Position numbers and translations under genes: made by a program. From Treponema sp. (GTDB lineage Bacteria > Spirochaetota > Spirochaetia > Treponematales > Breznakiellaceae): a DNA stretch of 12,307 nt. Under the pieces are notes generated by a model. That model had not been told where the DNA came from, searched no databases, and was given only the letters and a program-made list of their open reading frames with translations. Positions within the stretch are counted from its first letter, which is position 1, and the number at the start of each line of letters is the position of its first letter. Below, in pieces: positions 1 through 7,009 of the stretch. The stretch lies in contig JAIRSD010000252.1 in the NCBI GenBank assembly GCA_031255615.1, positions 1-12,307 of the forward strand. The letters run 5' to 3'.

Positions 1-31
1 GGCGGGGAATTCCGCTTCTATCCCTTGCGCG

Positions 32-56
32 GGCGGAAGCCGTCCCGGCTTCCGCC
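32..56 (-). repeat. 11-bp hairpin with GGA triloop on the minus strand
   Basis: Arms at 32-42 and 46-56 are perfectly complementary. The three-base loop is TCC on + and GGA on minus. No T-run follows on either strand, so an intrinsic terminator is unlikely. It has the same architecture as the GGA-loop hairpins at 11791-12165 and lies next to the shared repeat core at 18-30. Confidence 0.75.
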
Positions 57-68
57 TCTCCAAAGCAT

Positions 69-80
69 GGCATCCCTGCC
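69..80 (-). repeat. Small hairpin with GGGA loop on the minus strand
   Basis: Read on minus: GGCA, loop GGGA, TGCC. The sequence includes CAGGGATG, which fits the ARGGATG core of the CsrA SELEX consensus. The stem is only 4 bp, so the fold alone is weak evidence; the neighbouring hairpins are what make it notable. Confidence 0.4.
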
Positions 81-85
81 GATAT

Positions 86-112
86 GGAGTTTGGAGCGCC
101 GCCCCAAACTCC
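86..112. repeat. 9-bp inverted repeat
   Basis: GGAGTTTGG at 86-94 pairs with CCAAACTCC at 104-112 around a 9-base GC-rich loop. There is no T-run, and unlike its neighbours the loop has no GGA. Function unknown; probably part of the same repeat tract. Confidence 0.55.
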
Positions 113-188
113 GCCAAAATCAGAAGGTGCAGCTTTTGATTCAGCATCCCCGCCGTTTCGCGCCTCCAGGAGTGCCGCCCGCGATGTG

Positions 189-215
189 GAGTTACCGCGA
201 TCCCCGCGGCAACTC
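189..215 (-). repeat. Imperfect 11-position hairpin with GGGAT loop on the minus strand
   Basis: GAGTT (189-193) pairs with AACTC (211-215). After one A-C mismatch, CCGCG (195-199) pairs with CGCGG (205-209). The loop is ATCCC on + and GGGAT on minus. It fits the set of minus-strand GGA-loop hairpins in this region. Confidence 0.55.
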
Positions 216-414
216 GAAAAGCCGAAGCCCGCAAGCATCCTGCCTGTTTACCCACCATCACCGGACAAGCGAAACAACCGGAAACAGGAACGGAAACCGC
301 AAAGGCGCACAAAGGTACACATAACCCGCCGATTTCAACCGCGGCCTGTACTTTTTCGGGTTTCTCTGTCTAAAATAAATAAATCGGGGGGTTATCGCCG
401 AAGGGTGGGCGGAA

Positions 415-2805
415 ATGGAGAAAAAACGACGGAAAAAAATTCCCAAATTTGTAATGGCCTCCTTCATTGCCCTCCTCGTATTTGCGGCCTCCGCCCTGCT
501 TATGGTAAGCGGGGCTCTGAATTTTCCCGAATATAAAACCTACGATTTCCGGGTGCGGCTTCTGGCGGGACAGACCCGGCCTTCGGACGAGATCGTCCTT
601 ATTCTGCTGACCCAGAATAGTCTGAACTGGGCCCAGCGGGAGCGGGGCTGGGGTTGGCCCTGGCCCCGGAAGGCTTATGCGGAACTGGTGGCATACATGA
701 ACGCCGGGGGGGCCAAGTCTATGGCCTTCGATATGCTCTTTACCGAACCTTCGGTGTACCGGAACGCCCGGCAGGATGAGATCATCGACAACGCGGTGGA
801 ACAGTTGGAGCAGGCCCAGCGGAGGGCCTTCCAGGGGGAGCCCTCCCGGCAGGCCATGGGCTCCATGTTCAGAAGCGTGGTGCGGGCCCTGCGGGAACTG
901 AGCAGCCGGGAGGACGACGCCTCCTTCGTCAAGGCGGAGGGGGATTTTGGCCGGGTGGTGCAGACCGTTTTTCTGAGCAGCCTCTCCGGAAACAGGGATT
1001 CCTGGCCGGCGGGCCTGGATACCCCCCTGTTCAGGGCCGGGGAGACCCTGCCGGCCCCGCGCCTGGGGCAGGAGGATTCCACCCCCCTGGCGGCCCAGTT
1101 TCCCATCGACGAACTGCGGGACCATGCCGGGGCCCTCGGCACCGTTACGGGGGTCCCCGACCGGGTGGACGACATTCTGCGGCGGGGACGGCTGTTTCAC
1201 TACTTCGACGGCCGCCTGATCCCCTCCCTCGCCCCGGCTTCCCTCCTGGCCGCCGGGGACATGCCCCGGGAACTGGACTACGACAAGGGCCGGATCCGCT
1301 GGGGAGACAAGGTCCTGCCCGTGGACCGGCAGGGTAACCTGATTCTCCACTTCCGGGGGGATCTGGACCGCTACATCCCCTACGATTTTTGGGAAATCCT
1401 GGAAAGTGCGGAACTCCACCGGTCGGGGGGAAAACCCGCCCTGCCGCCGGAGGATTTCAGGGACAAGTACGTGTTCTTCGGCCTCTACGCGCCGGGGCTT
1501 TTCGATATTTTCAGTACGCCCATTTCTTCGGTGTACCCCGGCGTGGGGATGCACGTTACCATGCTGGACAATCTGCTCTCCGGGGATTTTATCCGGGAAA
1601 GCCCCCGGTGGCTGGACCTGGTCATCCTTTTTACCGCGGCCCTGCTCATCACCATGCTCTCCCTCTTTCCGGGCCGTATCCCCGTGTCCTTGGGGGCGAC
1701 GATCCTCGCACTGGTCCTGGTTATCGGCCTGGGCTTCGCCTGTTACCAGTTCGGCAACTTCTGGCTTCCCATGGCGGCGCCCATCGTTACGATTGTCCTG
1801 GCCTTTTTGACCTCCACGGTCTACAATTACGCCACCGAAGGCAGCCAGAAACGGTTTATCAAATCCGCCTTTTCCCGCTACCTTTCCCCCAAGGTCATCG
1901 ATCAGATCATCGCCGATCCTTCCCAGCTTAACCTGGGCGGGGAGAAGCGGGAGATGACCGCCATCTTTACCGACATCCGCAGTTTTTCTACGATCTCTGA
2001 GGCCCTGGGGGACCCCGGCAAACTGGTGGAGCTGCTTAACTTCTACCTGACCCGGATGAGCGACATCGTGCTGCAAAACGGGGGAACCATCGACAAGTAC
2101 GAGGGGGACGCGATTATCGCCTTCTTCGGCGCGCCGGTGTATATGCAGGATCACGCCCGCATGGCCTGCCGTTCCGCGGTCCTTATGCACAAGGCCGAAG
2201 GGGAGATCAACCGGGAGGCGGTTGAGCGGGGGCTCCTCACCGCGGAGGTGATGGACGCCTTGGCCCGGAAAGGCATCATCAAGCGGAACGACGATCCCAA
2301 CCCCCTGTTCACCCGGCTGGGGATCAATACCGGAGACATGGTGGTGGGCAACATGGGGACCCCCAACAAGATGGACTATACGATTATGGGGGACGCGGTG
2401 AATCTGGCGGCCCGGCTTGAGGGAATCAACAAGCAGTACAACACCGGGGGCATCCTGACAAGCGAGTACACCCGGGAAAAGCTGGGGGACGAATTTATCC
2501 TGCGGCCCCTCAGCAGGGTACGGGTGGTGGGAAAGAACATCCCCATCCGGCTTTACGAAATTATGGATCTGGCGGAGGAGGCCCCTCCCGGACTTGCGGA
2601 AATGGCGGATACCTGGGCCTTCGCTTTTCGGGCCTATGAAGGCCGTAATTTCGCGGCGGCGGGCAATATTTTTAAAACAATCTGCCTGCGAAATCCCGGA
2701 GACCGGACCGCCCGGCTCTACCTTGGCCGCTGCGCGGCCTACCTCAAGTCCCCGCCGCCGGAGGACAAATGGGAAAACGGGGTGGATAATCTAACCGAAA
2801 AATAG
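415..2805 (+). CDS. CHASE2-domain class III adenylate/guanylate cyclase
   Basis: Membrane-bound sensor that should make cyclic nucleotide (probably cAMP) in response to an extracytoplasmic signal. The 796-residue protein has an N-terminal membrane anchor (about 12-34) and a periplasmic CHASE2 domain (about 35-395). Three membrane segments follow (about 399-418, 423-445, 450-471), then a cytoplasmic class III catalytic domain (about 510-715). Metal-binding Asp residues are D520 (in IFTDIR) and D565 (in KYEGD). K561 and T656 sit at the base-recognition positions, and N663 and R667 at the transition-state positions, so it should be active; Lys/Thr suggests ATP as substrate. The C-terminus (about 731-780) resembles a TPR-like helical hairpin. 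A helical insertion (about 118-170) sits inside CHASE2, and an extra segment (about 597-630) lies before LGINTGDMVVGNMG. The ATG follows a purine-rich ribosome binding stretch. The exact signal is unknown. Confidence 0.95.
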   Translation: MEKKRRKKIPKFVMASFIALLVFAASALLMVSGALNFPEYKTYDFRVRLLAGQTRPSDEIVLILLTQNSLNWAQRERGWGWPWPRKAYAELVAYMNAGGAKSMAFDMLFTEPSVYRNARQDEIIDNAVEQLEQAQRRAFQGEPSRQAMGSMFRSVVRALRELSSREDDASFVKAEGDFGRVVQTVFLSSLSGNRDSWPAGLDTPLFRAGETLPAPRLGQEDSTPLAAQFPIDELRDHAGALGTVTGVPDRVDDILRRGRLFHYFDGRLIPSLAPASLLAAGDMPRELDYDKGRIRWGDKVLPVDRQGNLILHFRGDLDRYIPYDFWEILESAELHRSGGKPALPPEDFRDKYVFFGLYAPGLFDIFSTPISSVYPGVGMHVTMLDNLLSGDFIRESPRWLDLVILFTAALLITMLSLFPGRIPVSLGATILALVLVIGLGFACYQFGNFWLPMAAPIVTIVLAFLTSTVYNYATEGSQKRFIKSAFSRYLSPKVIDQIIADPSQLNLGGEKREMTAIFTDIRSFSTISEALGDPGKLVELLNFYLTRMSDIVLQNGGTIDKYEGDAIIAFFGAPVYMQDHARMACRSAVLMHKAEGEINREAVERGLLTAEVMDALARKGIIKRNDDPNPLFTRLGINTGDMVVGNMGTPNKMDYTIMGDAVNLAARLEGINKQYNTGGILTSEYTREKLGDEFILRPLSRVRVVGKNIPIRLYEIMDLAEEAPPGLAEMADTWAFAFRAYEGRNFAAAGNIFKTICLRNPGDRTARLYLGRCAAYLKSPPPEDKWENGVDNLTEK

Positions 2806-2818
2806 GGTGGACTTTTTG

Positions 2819-2844
2819 CCCGGATCCTGCGGATCCGGGGTTTT
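2819..2844 (+). terminator. Probable intrinsic terminator after the cyclase gene
   Basis: CCCGGATCC (2819-2827) pairs perfectly with GGATCCGGG (2831-2839) around a TGC loop, followed by G and TTTT (2841-2844). The GC-rich 9-bp stem is good but the T-tract is short, so termination may be partial. It starts 14 bases after the cyclase stop. Only 10 bases separate it from the next inverted repeat, leaving no room for a normal promoter before the SH3 gene. Confidence 0.6.
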
Positions 2845-2854
2845 GCGATTCGGA

Positions 2855-2871
2855 AACGTTTCAGAAACGTT
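2855..2871 (+). promoter_or_regulatory. Inverted repeat abutting the SH3-gene ribosome binding site
   Basis: AACGTTTCAGAAACGTT has two perfect 7-base arms around CAG. It ends immediately before the GAGGAGG ribosome binding site at 2872-2878. As DNA it could be an operator; as RNA it is a 7-bp hairpin that could affect ribosome access. Its position is suggestive, but no regulator is identified. Confidence 0.45.
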
Positions 2872-2884
2872 GAGGAGGTTTTGT

Positions 2885-3355
2885 TTGAAACAGGCAATAA
2901 TTCTGGCGGCTATGCTTCTCCTGCTGGCTTCCGCTGCGGCGGCCCAGATCAGGGCGGGAAAAACGGCGTATGTGTCGGCCAAATCCCTGCCGATCAAATC
3001 GACGACCGGATTTTTCGCCAAGACGGTGGGGACCCTGTCATACGGAGACGAGGTAAAGGTGCTCAGTGTGAACGGAAAATGGGCGAAGATTCAGTCCACC
3101 GCCTGGATTACCGGCTGGACCGCCCAAACCAATCTGAGCACCAAACGGGTTACCGCTTCCAGAGGAAATTCCGCATCTTCCCGGGAAGTGGCCATGGCGG
3201 GGAAGGGGTTTACCGAGGAAGTGGAAAAAAACTACAGAGAGGGGCATCAGGAGGCGGACTATCAGGCCGTAGACCAGATGGAAGCCTATGTGGTAGACGA
3301 TGAGGAACTCCTTAAATTTATTGAGGAAGGCCGCCTTTCCATGGGGGATGAATAG
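2885..3355 (+). CDS. Secreted SH3-domain protein
   Basis: A 156-residue exported protein. The start chosen is TTG at 2885, because GAGGAGG (2872-2878) lies 6 bases upstream and the product then begins with a classical signal peptide (MKQAIILAAM through about residue 20, ending ASAAAAQ). An upstream ATG at 2807 would put the terminator hairpin inside the gene and spoil the signal. Residues about 25-87 form a bacterial SH3-like domain (AYVSAKSLPIKS, then GTLSYGDEVKVL, ending WITGWTAQTNL). Such domains usually bind peptidoglycan or peptide ligands. The acidic C-terminal part (about 98-150, with AGKGFTEEVEKNYREG and VDDEELLKFIEEGRL) has no function I recognise. The stop abuts the ATG of the M48 protease, implying co-translation and a shared envelope role. 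Confidence 0.85.
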   Translation: MKQAIILAAMLLLLASAAAAQIRAGKTAYVSAKSLPIKSTTGFFAKTVGTLSYGDEVKVLSVNGKWAKIQSTAWITGWTAQTNLSTKRVTASRGNSASSREVAMAGKGFTEEVEKNYREGHQEADYQAVDQMEAYVVDDEELLKFIEEGRLSMGDE

Positions 3356-4306
3356 ATGGATACCCGTAAACGCGGGCGCGGCGGCGCCCTCTTGAGAGTC
3401 GGAGCGGCGGTTCTTCTGGTTTCCTTCGTCCCTCTCTGGGGGTCCTGCGCGTTTATCGGGTCCCTCATAAAAACCACCGGCGCGGGGGCGCAGATCGCCG
3501 AATCCCTGGGGGTTGATGAGGAATCGGTAAGCGCCTTCAGCAGGGCCGGCAGGGCCATAAGCCGGGCCCTGGAAGAAATTACCCCGGAGCAGGAATACTA
3601 CATCGGCCGGGCGGTGGCGGCCAATATTTTTGCCCGCTACAAGATCTGGAACGACAGCGCCGGCCTTACCAAGTACCTGAACGAGATCTGCAAAACCATT
3701 GCAATCAATTCTCCCCGGCCGGAAATTTACAAGGATTACCATGTGGCGATCCTGGACAGCCCCGAAATCAACGCCTTTGCCAGTTCCGGCGGGCATATTC
3801 TTATTACCCGGGGGATGATAGCCCGCGCCGATTCGGAGGACTGCCTGGCGGCGGTCATCGCCCATGAGATCGGCCATATTCAGTTGCAGCACAGCATCAA
3901 GGCGATTAAAAACAGCCGCCTTACCAAGGCCCTGTTGGTTACCGGGAGTTCCGCGGCGGGAACCCTGGGGAATAACAAACTCAGGGAATTGGCCAGCGTC
4001 ATGGACGAATCGGTAAACGAAATAGTGAACACCCTGATCGACAGGGGCTATTCCCGGGAACAGGAATTCGACGCCGATACCGCGGCCCTGGCCCTGCTGG
4101 CCGTCGCGGGCTACGATCCAGCCAGTCTGCTTACCATGCTTCGGATTCTGGAACAAGACGAAAACGGGGAATCCCAATCCACCGGCCTTGTCAGGACCCA
4201 CCCCAGTCCGACCCAGCGGATAGCAAACGTAGAAAAGACGCTTCCCAAATTCAAGGTTCCGAACACCCGTTCCTACCGGGCGGCAAGGTACGGACAAATC
4301 AGGTAG
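3356..4306 (+). CDS. M48-family zinc metalloprotease, probable lipoprotein
   Basis: A 316-residue protease of the BepA/LoiP-like M48 group, likely acting on misfolded or assembling envelope proteins. The N-terminus has basic residues, a hydrophobic stretch (about 12-27) and LWGSC with Cys31, which fits a relaxed spirochaetal lipobox; so the mature protein is probably lipid-anchored. The zinc site is HEIGH at 170-174 (H170, H174, catalytic E171) with E237 in REQEFDAD as third ligand. H282 in THPSPTQRI matches the conserved C-terminal THP motif. The preceding part (about 65-150) is the usual M48 helical lead-in and active-site strand (NAFASSGGHILITRGM). The ATG directly follows the SH3-gene stop, so the two are probably one operon. 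All catalytic residues are present. Substrate unknown. Confidence 0.92.
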   Translation: MDTRKRGRGGALLRVGAAVLLVSFVPLWGSCAFIGSLIKTTGAGAQIAESLGVDEESVSAFSRAGRAISRALEEITPEQEYYIGRAVAANIFARYKIWNDSAGLTKYLNEICKTIAINSPRPEIYKDYHVAILDSPEINAFASSGGHILITRGMIARADSEDCLAAVIAHEIGHIQLQHSIKAIKNSRLTKALLVTGSSAAGTLGNNKLRELASVMDESVNEIVNTLIDRGYSREQEFDADTAALALLAVAGYDPASLLTMLRILEQDENGESQSTGLVRTHPSPTQRIANVEKTLPKFKVPNTRSYRAARYGQIR

Positions 4307-4360
4307 GGGCCGGACACAGCCGGTTCCAGGGCCAGAGGGGGATCGGAAATTTGAAGGGCC

Positions 4361-5167
4361 ATGATCATTAGCGCAAGCCGGCGCACCGATATCCCCGCCT
4401 TTCAGGGCGGCTGGTTTATGGACTGCCTGCGGAGCGGCGAAGTGTTTGTCAAAAATCCGATGAACGGAACCCAGGTAAGCCGTATCGATCTTTCCCCGGA
4501 AGCGGTGGACTGCTTTGTGTTCTGGACCAAGAATCCCGCCCCCTTCCTGCCTTTTTTGGACGAACTCGATAGCCGGGGATACCGCTACTATTTTCAGTTT
4601 ACCCTTACCCCCTACGACCGGGACCTGGAACCGCGCGTGCCGGAAAAGGCCGCCCTGCTGGATACCTTTTGCCGGCTGTCGGAGCGGATCGGCCGGGAGC
4701 GGGTACTATGGCGCTACGATCCCATTATGCTAAATTCCCGGTACGGTGCTTTGTACCACGGCGAACAATTCGAACAATTCTGCCGGGCCCTGGCGGGCAG
4801 GACGGAAAAATGCGTTATAAGTTTTATTGACAGTTACGGATTCCTTAAAAAGACCTTTGCGGGGCTGGGGATACAGGAATTAACAGCCGATGAGATCGCC
4901 GGGATCGCGGAGCTGCTGGGGCCCCTCGCGGAAAAATACGGCCTGGCCCTGGCTTCCTGCTGCGAAAAGGCGGATCTGGCCCGGTATAACATCGGCAGGA
5001 ACAGATGCGTTGACGCGGAACTGATCAACCGGGTGTTCGGCCTGAATGTAAGCCGTCGGAAGGACCCGGGCCAGCGGACCTGCTGCGGCTGCGTCGTCAG
5101 CCGGGACATCGGAAGCTACCATACCTGCCTCCACGGCTGCCGCTACTGCTACGCCGCCCGGCCTTAA
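4361..5167 (+). CDS. DUF1848 family protein with C-terminal Cys cluster
   Basis: A 268-residue protein of the DUF1848 family, recognised by its start (MIISASRRTDIPAF), the VFWTKNPAPFL and YYFQFTLTPYDRDLEP segments, and the Cys-rich end. The C-terminus contains C241, C242 and C244, then TCLHGCRYCYA with C256, C260 and C263 in a CX3CX2C pattern like that which holds the 4Fe-4S cluster in radical SAM enzymes, though here it is at the C-terminal end. A metal or Fe-S role is therefore plausible, but no reaction is established to my knowledge. The family is conserved across many anaerobes. The gene starts 54 bases after the M48 gene with no clear terminator between, so read-through is possible. Its TAA lies in a TTAA that also carries the stop of the convergent mscS-like gene. 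Confidence 0.9.
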   Translation: MIISASRRTDIPAFQGGWFMDCLRSGEVFVKNPMNGTQVSRIDLSPEAVDCFVFWTKNPAPFLPFLDELDSRGYRYYFQFTLTPYDRDLEPRVPEKAALLDTFCRLSERIGRERVLWRYDPIMLNSRYGALYHGEQFEQFCRALAGRTEKCVISFIDSYGFLKKTFAGLGIQELTADEIAGIAELLGPLAEKYGLALASCCEKADLARYNIGRNRCVDAELINRVFGLNVSRRKDPGQRTCCGCVVSRDIGSYHTCLHGCRYCYAARP

Positions 5168-6684
5168 CCAGCTTCTGGTTCCCCGGCATTCCCGTTGCCG
5201 CGGCGGGACGGGCCGGGATTCAGGGCTTTGGGCGGGGGGAATATTTTCGCGGGATCCTCGTAGGGAATATTGACCCGGTACTCGGGGGCGGTCATATCAA
5301 TCCCCGCGGCGTGAAAGCCGTTCTGTATGTTCTGATACAGATCCGAATAGATCCGGGGCACCAGATCCACCTCCTTGGTGTAACAGTTTATCTGGTAATT
5401 GGCGTAGTAATCGTCCATGGCGGTCTGCAGCACAAAGGGCCGGGGATTTTCCAGGACATGGGAAGTAGCCAGGGCCGCGTTAATAAGAATTTCGTGCACC
5501 GTCTGCCAGGGGGTTCCATAGCCAAAGGTAATGATGGCGTTAAGGATAAGCCCCTCCTCGTCCTCATCGGAGGAGGTGTTGTAGTTGACAACGCTGCTGT
5601 TCAGAATCATCATGTTGGGAAAGGTAACATACTCGTTTTTATGAGTCTTAAGCCGGATCACCATAAGGGTTTTTTCCACCACAAATCCCGTAACGTCGTT
5701 GACCTTTATCCGGTCCCCGATCTTGAAGGGGCGCATATAGGTAACGACCAGCCCGGCCACCAGGTTGCTGATGGCTGAACTGGAACCCAGGGAAAAAATA
5801 ATCCCCACCAGCACCGATACCCCCTGGAATATTCTGGAATCCGATCCGGGAAGGTAGGGGTAAATAATCGCGATGGTAAAGGCGAACAGCAGGACCCGCA
5901 AAATATTAAAGGTGGGATTCGCCCAGTCGGGGTAAAAACCGGGGACTACCAGCTTCCCCTTTTCAATCTGGATAGAAAAGAATTTAAGGGCCCGCAGGGC
6001 ATAACGGGTAACCACGGATATTACCAAAATGGTTATCAGGTTGGGAATGTACGCGACGACCCCAAAAAAAATGTTCTTAAGAGGATTAAAAATGTAGCTA
6101 AACAGGGTGGAGGCCAAATCCCGGGTAAGGGGAAAGAGGCTGAATATCAGGGGTATGGTGAACACAAGCTGGAAGGCGGTAAAAATATATTTGATAATTT
6201 TAATGCCGAAGACAATAAGGCTGATAATCTGCTTGGTGCTGAGCAGCTTTAACTTTTTTATCGAAAAGGCTTTGATCCGGCTTCCGAAATAGTCAACCGC
6301 TTTTTTGGTGATAAATCCAAAAACATGCCGCCAGAGAACCCAGATAATCAGGGCCTGCAACGCAATGATCCCCAGGGCAATCCCCAGCCGCCCGATATAG
6401 CTCCCCAGGGTTTCCCCCCGCAGAATATCTCTTTTGATTCTCCCGGTTATGCCGGTTATGGCGCCGACAACTTCCTCCGGGCCGGCCAATATTTCTTCCT
6501 CAACGGCGTGCAGTTCGGAGCTTCCTCCCCTCAGCCCCGCCCCGCCGTCATGGGGCGCTTCTTCGAGAAGGATCGTGGGGCCGGGGCTTTCACCGGCGGA
6601 AGCGTCCTGGCTCCGCAGAGGGGCCGGAAAGGATAAGGTCAGAACCAAAAGAATCAGCGGCGGCGCCGGGATCGATTTTTTCAT
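5164..6684 (-). CDS. MscS-family mechanosensitive ion channel
   Basis: A 506-residue inner-membrane channel that should open under membrane tension to release solutes in hypo-osmotic shock. The ATG at 6684 is preferred over one 57 bases upstream, because AGTGAGGG (6689-6696) precedes it and the product then starts with a signal-like segment (MKKSIPAPPLILLVLTLSF). After a periplasmic linker come membrane segments at about 97-120, 151-183, 206-230 and 258-278. The pore-lining helix and MscS domain follow, at about 283-365, with GSSSAISNLVAGLVVTYMRP, FKIGDRIKV and a VTFPNMMILNSSVVNY beta domain. The C-terminal cytoplasmic domain is at about 376-475, and the tail is Pro/Gly-rich. It is larger than E. 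coli MscS, as is common for family members with extra N-terminal helices. Its stop overlaps that of the convergent DUF1848 gene by 4 bases. Confidence 0.93.
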   Translation of the reverse strand: MKKSIPAPPLILLVLTLSFPAPLRSQDASAGESPGPTILLEEAPHDGGAGLRGGSSELHAVEEEILAGPEEVVGAITGITGRIKRDILRGETLGSYIGRLGIALGIIALQALIIWVLWRHVFGFITKKAVDYFGSRIKAFSIKKLKLLSTKQIISLIVFGIKIIKYIFTAFQLVFTIPLIFSLFPLTRDLASTLFSYIFNPLKNIFFGVVAYIPNLITILVISVVTRYALRALKFFSIQIEKGKLVVPGFYPDWANPTFNILRVLLFAFTIAIIYPYLPGSDSRIFQGVSVLVGIIFSLGSSSAISNLVAGLVVTYMRPFKIGDRIKVNDVTGFVVEKTLMVIRLKTHKNEYVTFPNMMILNSSVVNYNTSSDEDEEGLILNAIITFGYGTPWQTVHEILINAALATSHVLENPRPFVLQTAMDDYYANYQINCYTKEVDLVPRIYSDLYQNIQNGFHAAGIDMTAPEYRVNIPYEDPAKIFPPPKALNPGPSRRGNGNAGEPEAG

Positions 6685-6729
6685 CGGGCCCTCACTTGGT
6701 TTAGTATGGAATATTTTCACATTCCTGAT

Positions 6730-6758
6730 ATAACACTCCAATTATCGAACAAATTCAA
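6730..6758 (-). promoter_or_regulatory. Candidate sigma70-type promoter for the mscS-like gene
   Basis: On the minus strand, TTGAAT (6753-6758) and TGTTAT (6730-6735) are separated by 17 bases, ahead of the start codon at 6684. The -35 matches TTGACA at 4 of 6 positions and the -10 matches TATAAT at 4 of 6, so this is only a plausible candidate. An overlapping TTATAT two bases away could serve instead. Confidence 0.3.
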
Positions 6759-6837
6759 CGGTTCCCCGCAGCCAGACAGGGGTTCCCAGGTTGGCCCCGG
6801 TCTGTCTCCGGCGGGGATGCCAAGTAACATCCGTGAG

Positions 6838-6858
6838 GGATAGAAGCGGAATTCCCCG
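6838..6858 (+). repeat. Internal copy of a dispersed repeat core
   Basis: These 21 bases are the exact reverse complement of 4-24. The shared GGGATAG also occurs at 12068-12074 in the same orientation as here. Flanking similarity (GGATGCC about 15-20 bases upstream) suggests one repeat family present three times in this window. Confidence 0.7.
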
Positions 6859-7009
6859 ATCCCGGCGGGGGCGGAGAATTGGAGCAAGGCCTGGGTTTTT
6901 GGGGCCCGCCGCAGGCGGACAGCCGCAAAAAATGCGCCCCAACATACACGCGATATGCGGCGTGTCTCAACCAAGACTTGCCGGCAATCAAGCCGCCCGC
7001 CAAAGACCC

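Larger units (their letters stand above)
1..414. other. Non-coding, repeat-rich region upstream of the cyclase gene
   Basis: No convincing gene is seen here; open frames have low-complexity Pro/Arg-rich products and no family resemblance. The stretch holds several hairpins (32-56, 69-80, 86-112, 189-215), a repeat core at 4-30 that recurs at 6838-6858 and 12062-12074, and a 33-base segment (256-288) repeated at 11471-11503. The part closest to the cyclase gene is AT-richer. TAAAAT at 371-376 could be a -10 box, but no good -35 lies at the right distance. A purine-rich ribosome binding stretch (AAGGGTGGGCGGA) precedes the ATG at 415. Confidence 0.6.
6685..7009. other. Intergenic region between thrC and the mscS-like gene with repeat remnant
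   Basis: No gene is seen. Positions 6838-6858 are a perfect inverted copy of 4-24, and the GGCGGGGATGCC at about 6814-6825 resembles the segment near 69-80 in the same relative orientation. This suggests a shortened copy of the dispersed repeat. A small inverted repeat (ACACGC 6946-6951, GCGTGT 6960-6965) and a GC-rich palindrome near 6904-6919 lie downstream of thrC but lack a T-run. The mscS-side 60 bases are AT-richer and hold the candidate promoter. Confidence 0.5.

Noticed and set aside
84..536. Open frame of 150 codons at the left end
   Set aside because: Composition is Arg/Pro-rich, it runs through repeats and overlaps the start of the cyclase gene in another frame, and has no recognisable domain.
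370..2190. Long open frame (about 600 codons) on the minus strand opposite the cyclase gene
   Set aside because: Product is Gly/Pro/His/Arg-rich with no domains, and the + strand gene has intact cyclase motifs. It is an effect of GC-rich codon use.
3038..4297. Open frame of about 420 codons on the minus strand opposite the SH3 and M48 genes
   Set aside because: No family features and it spans the junction of two well-supported + strand genes.
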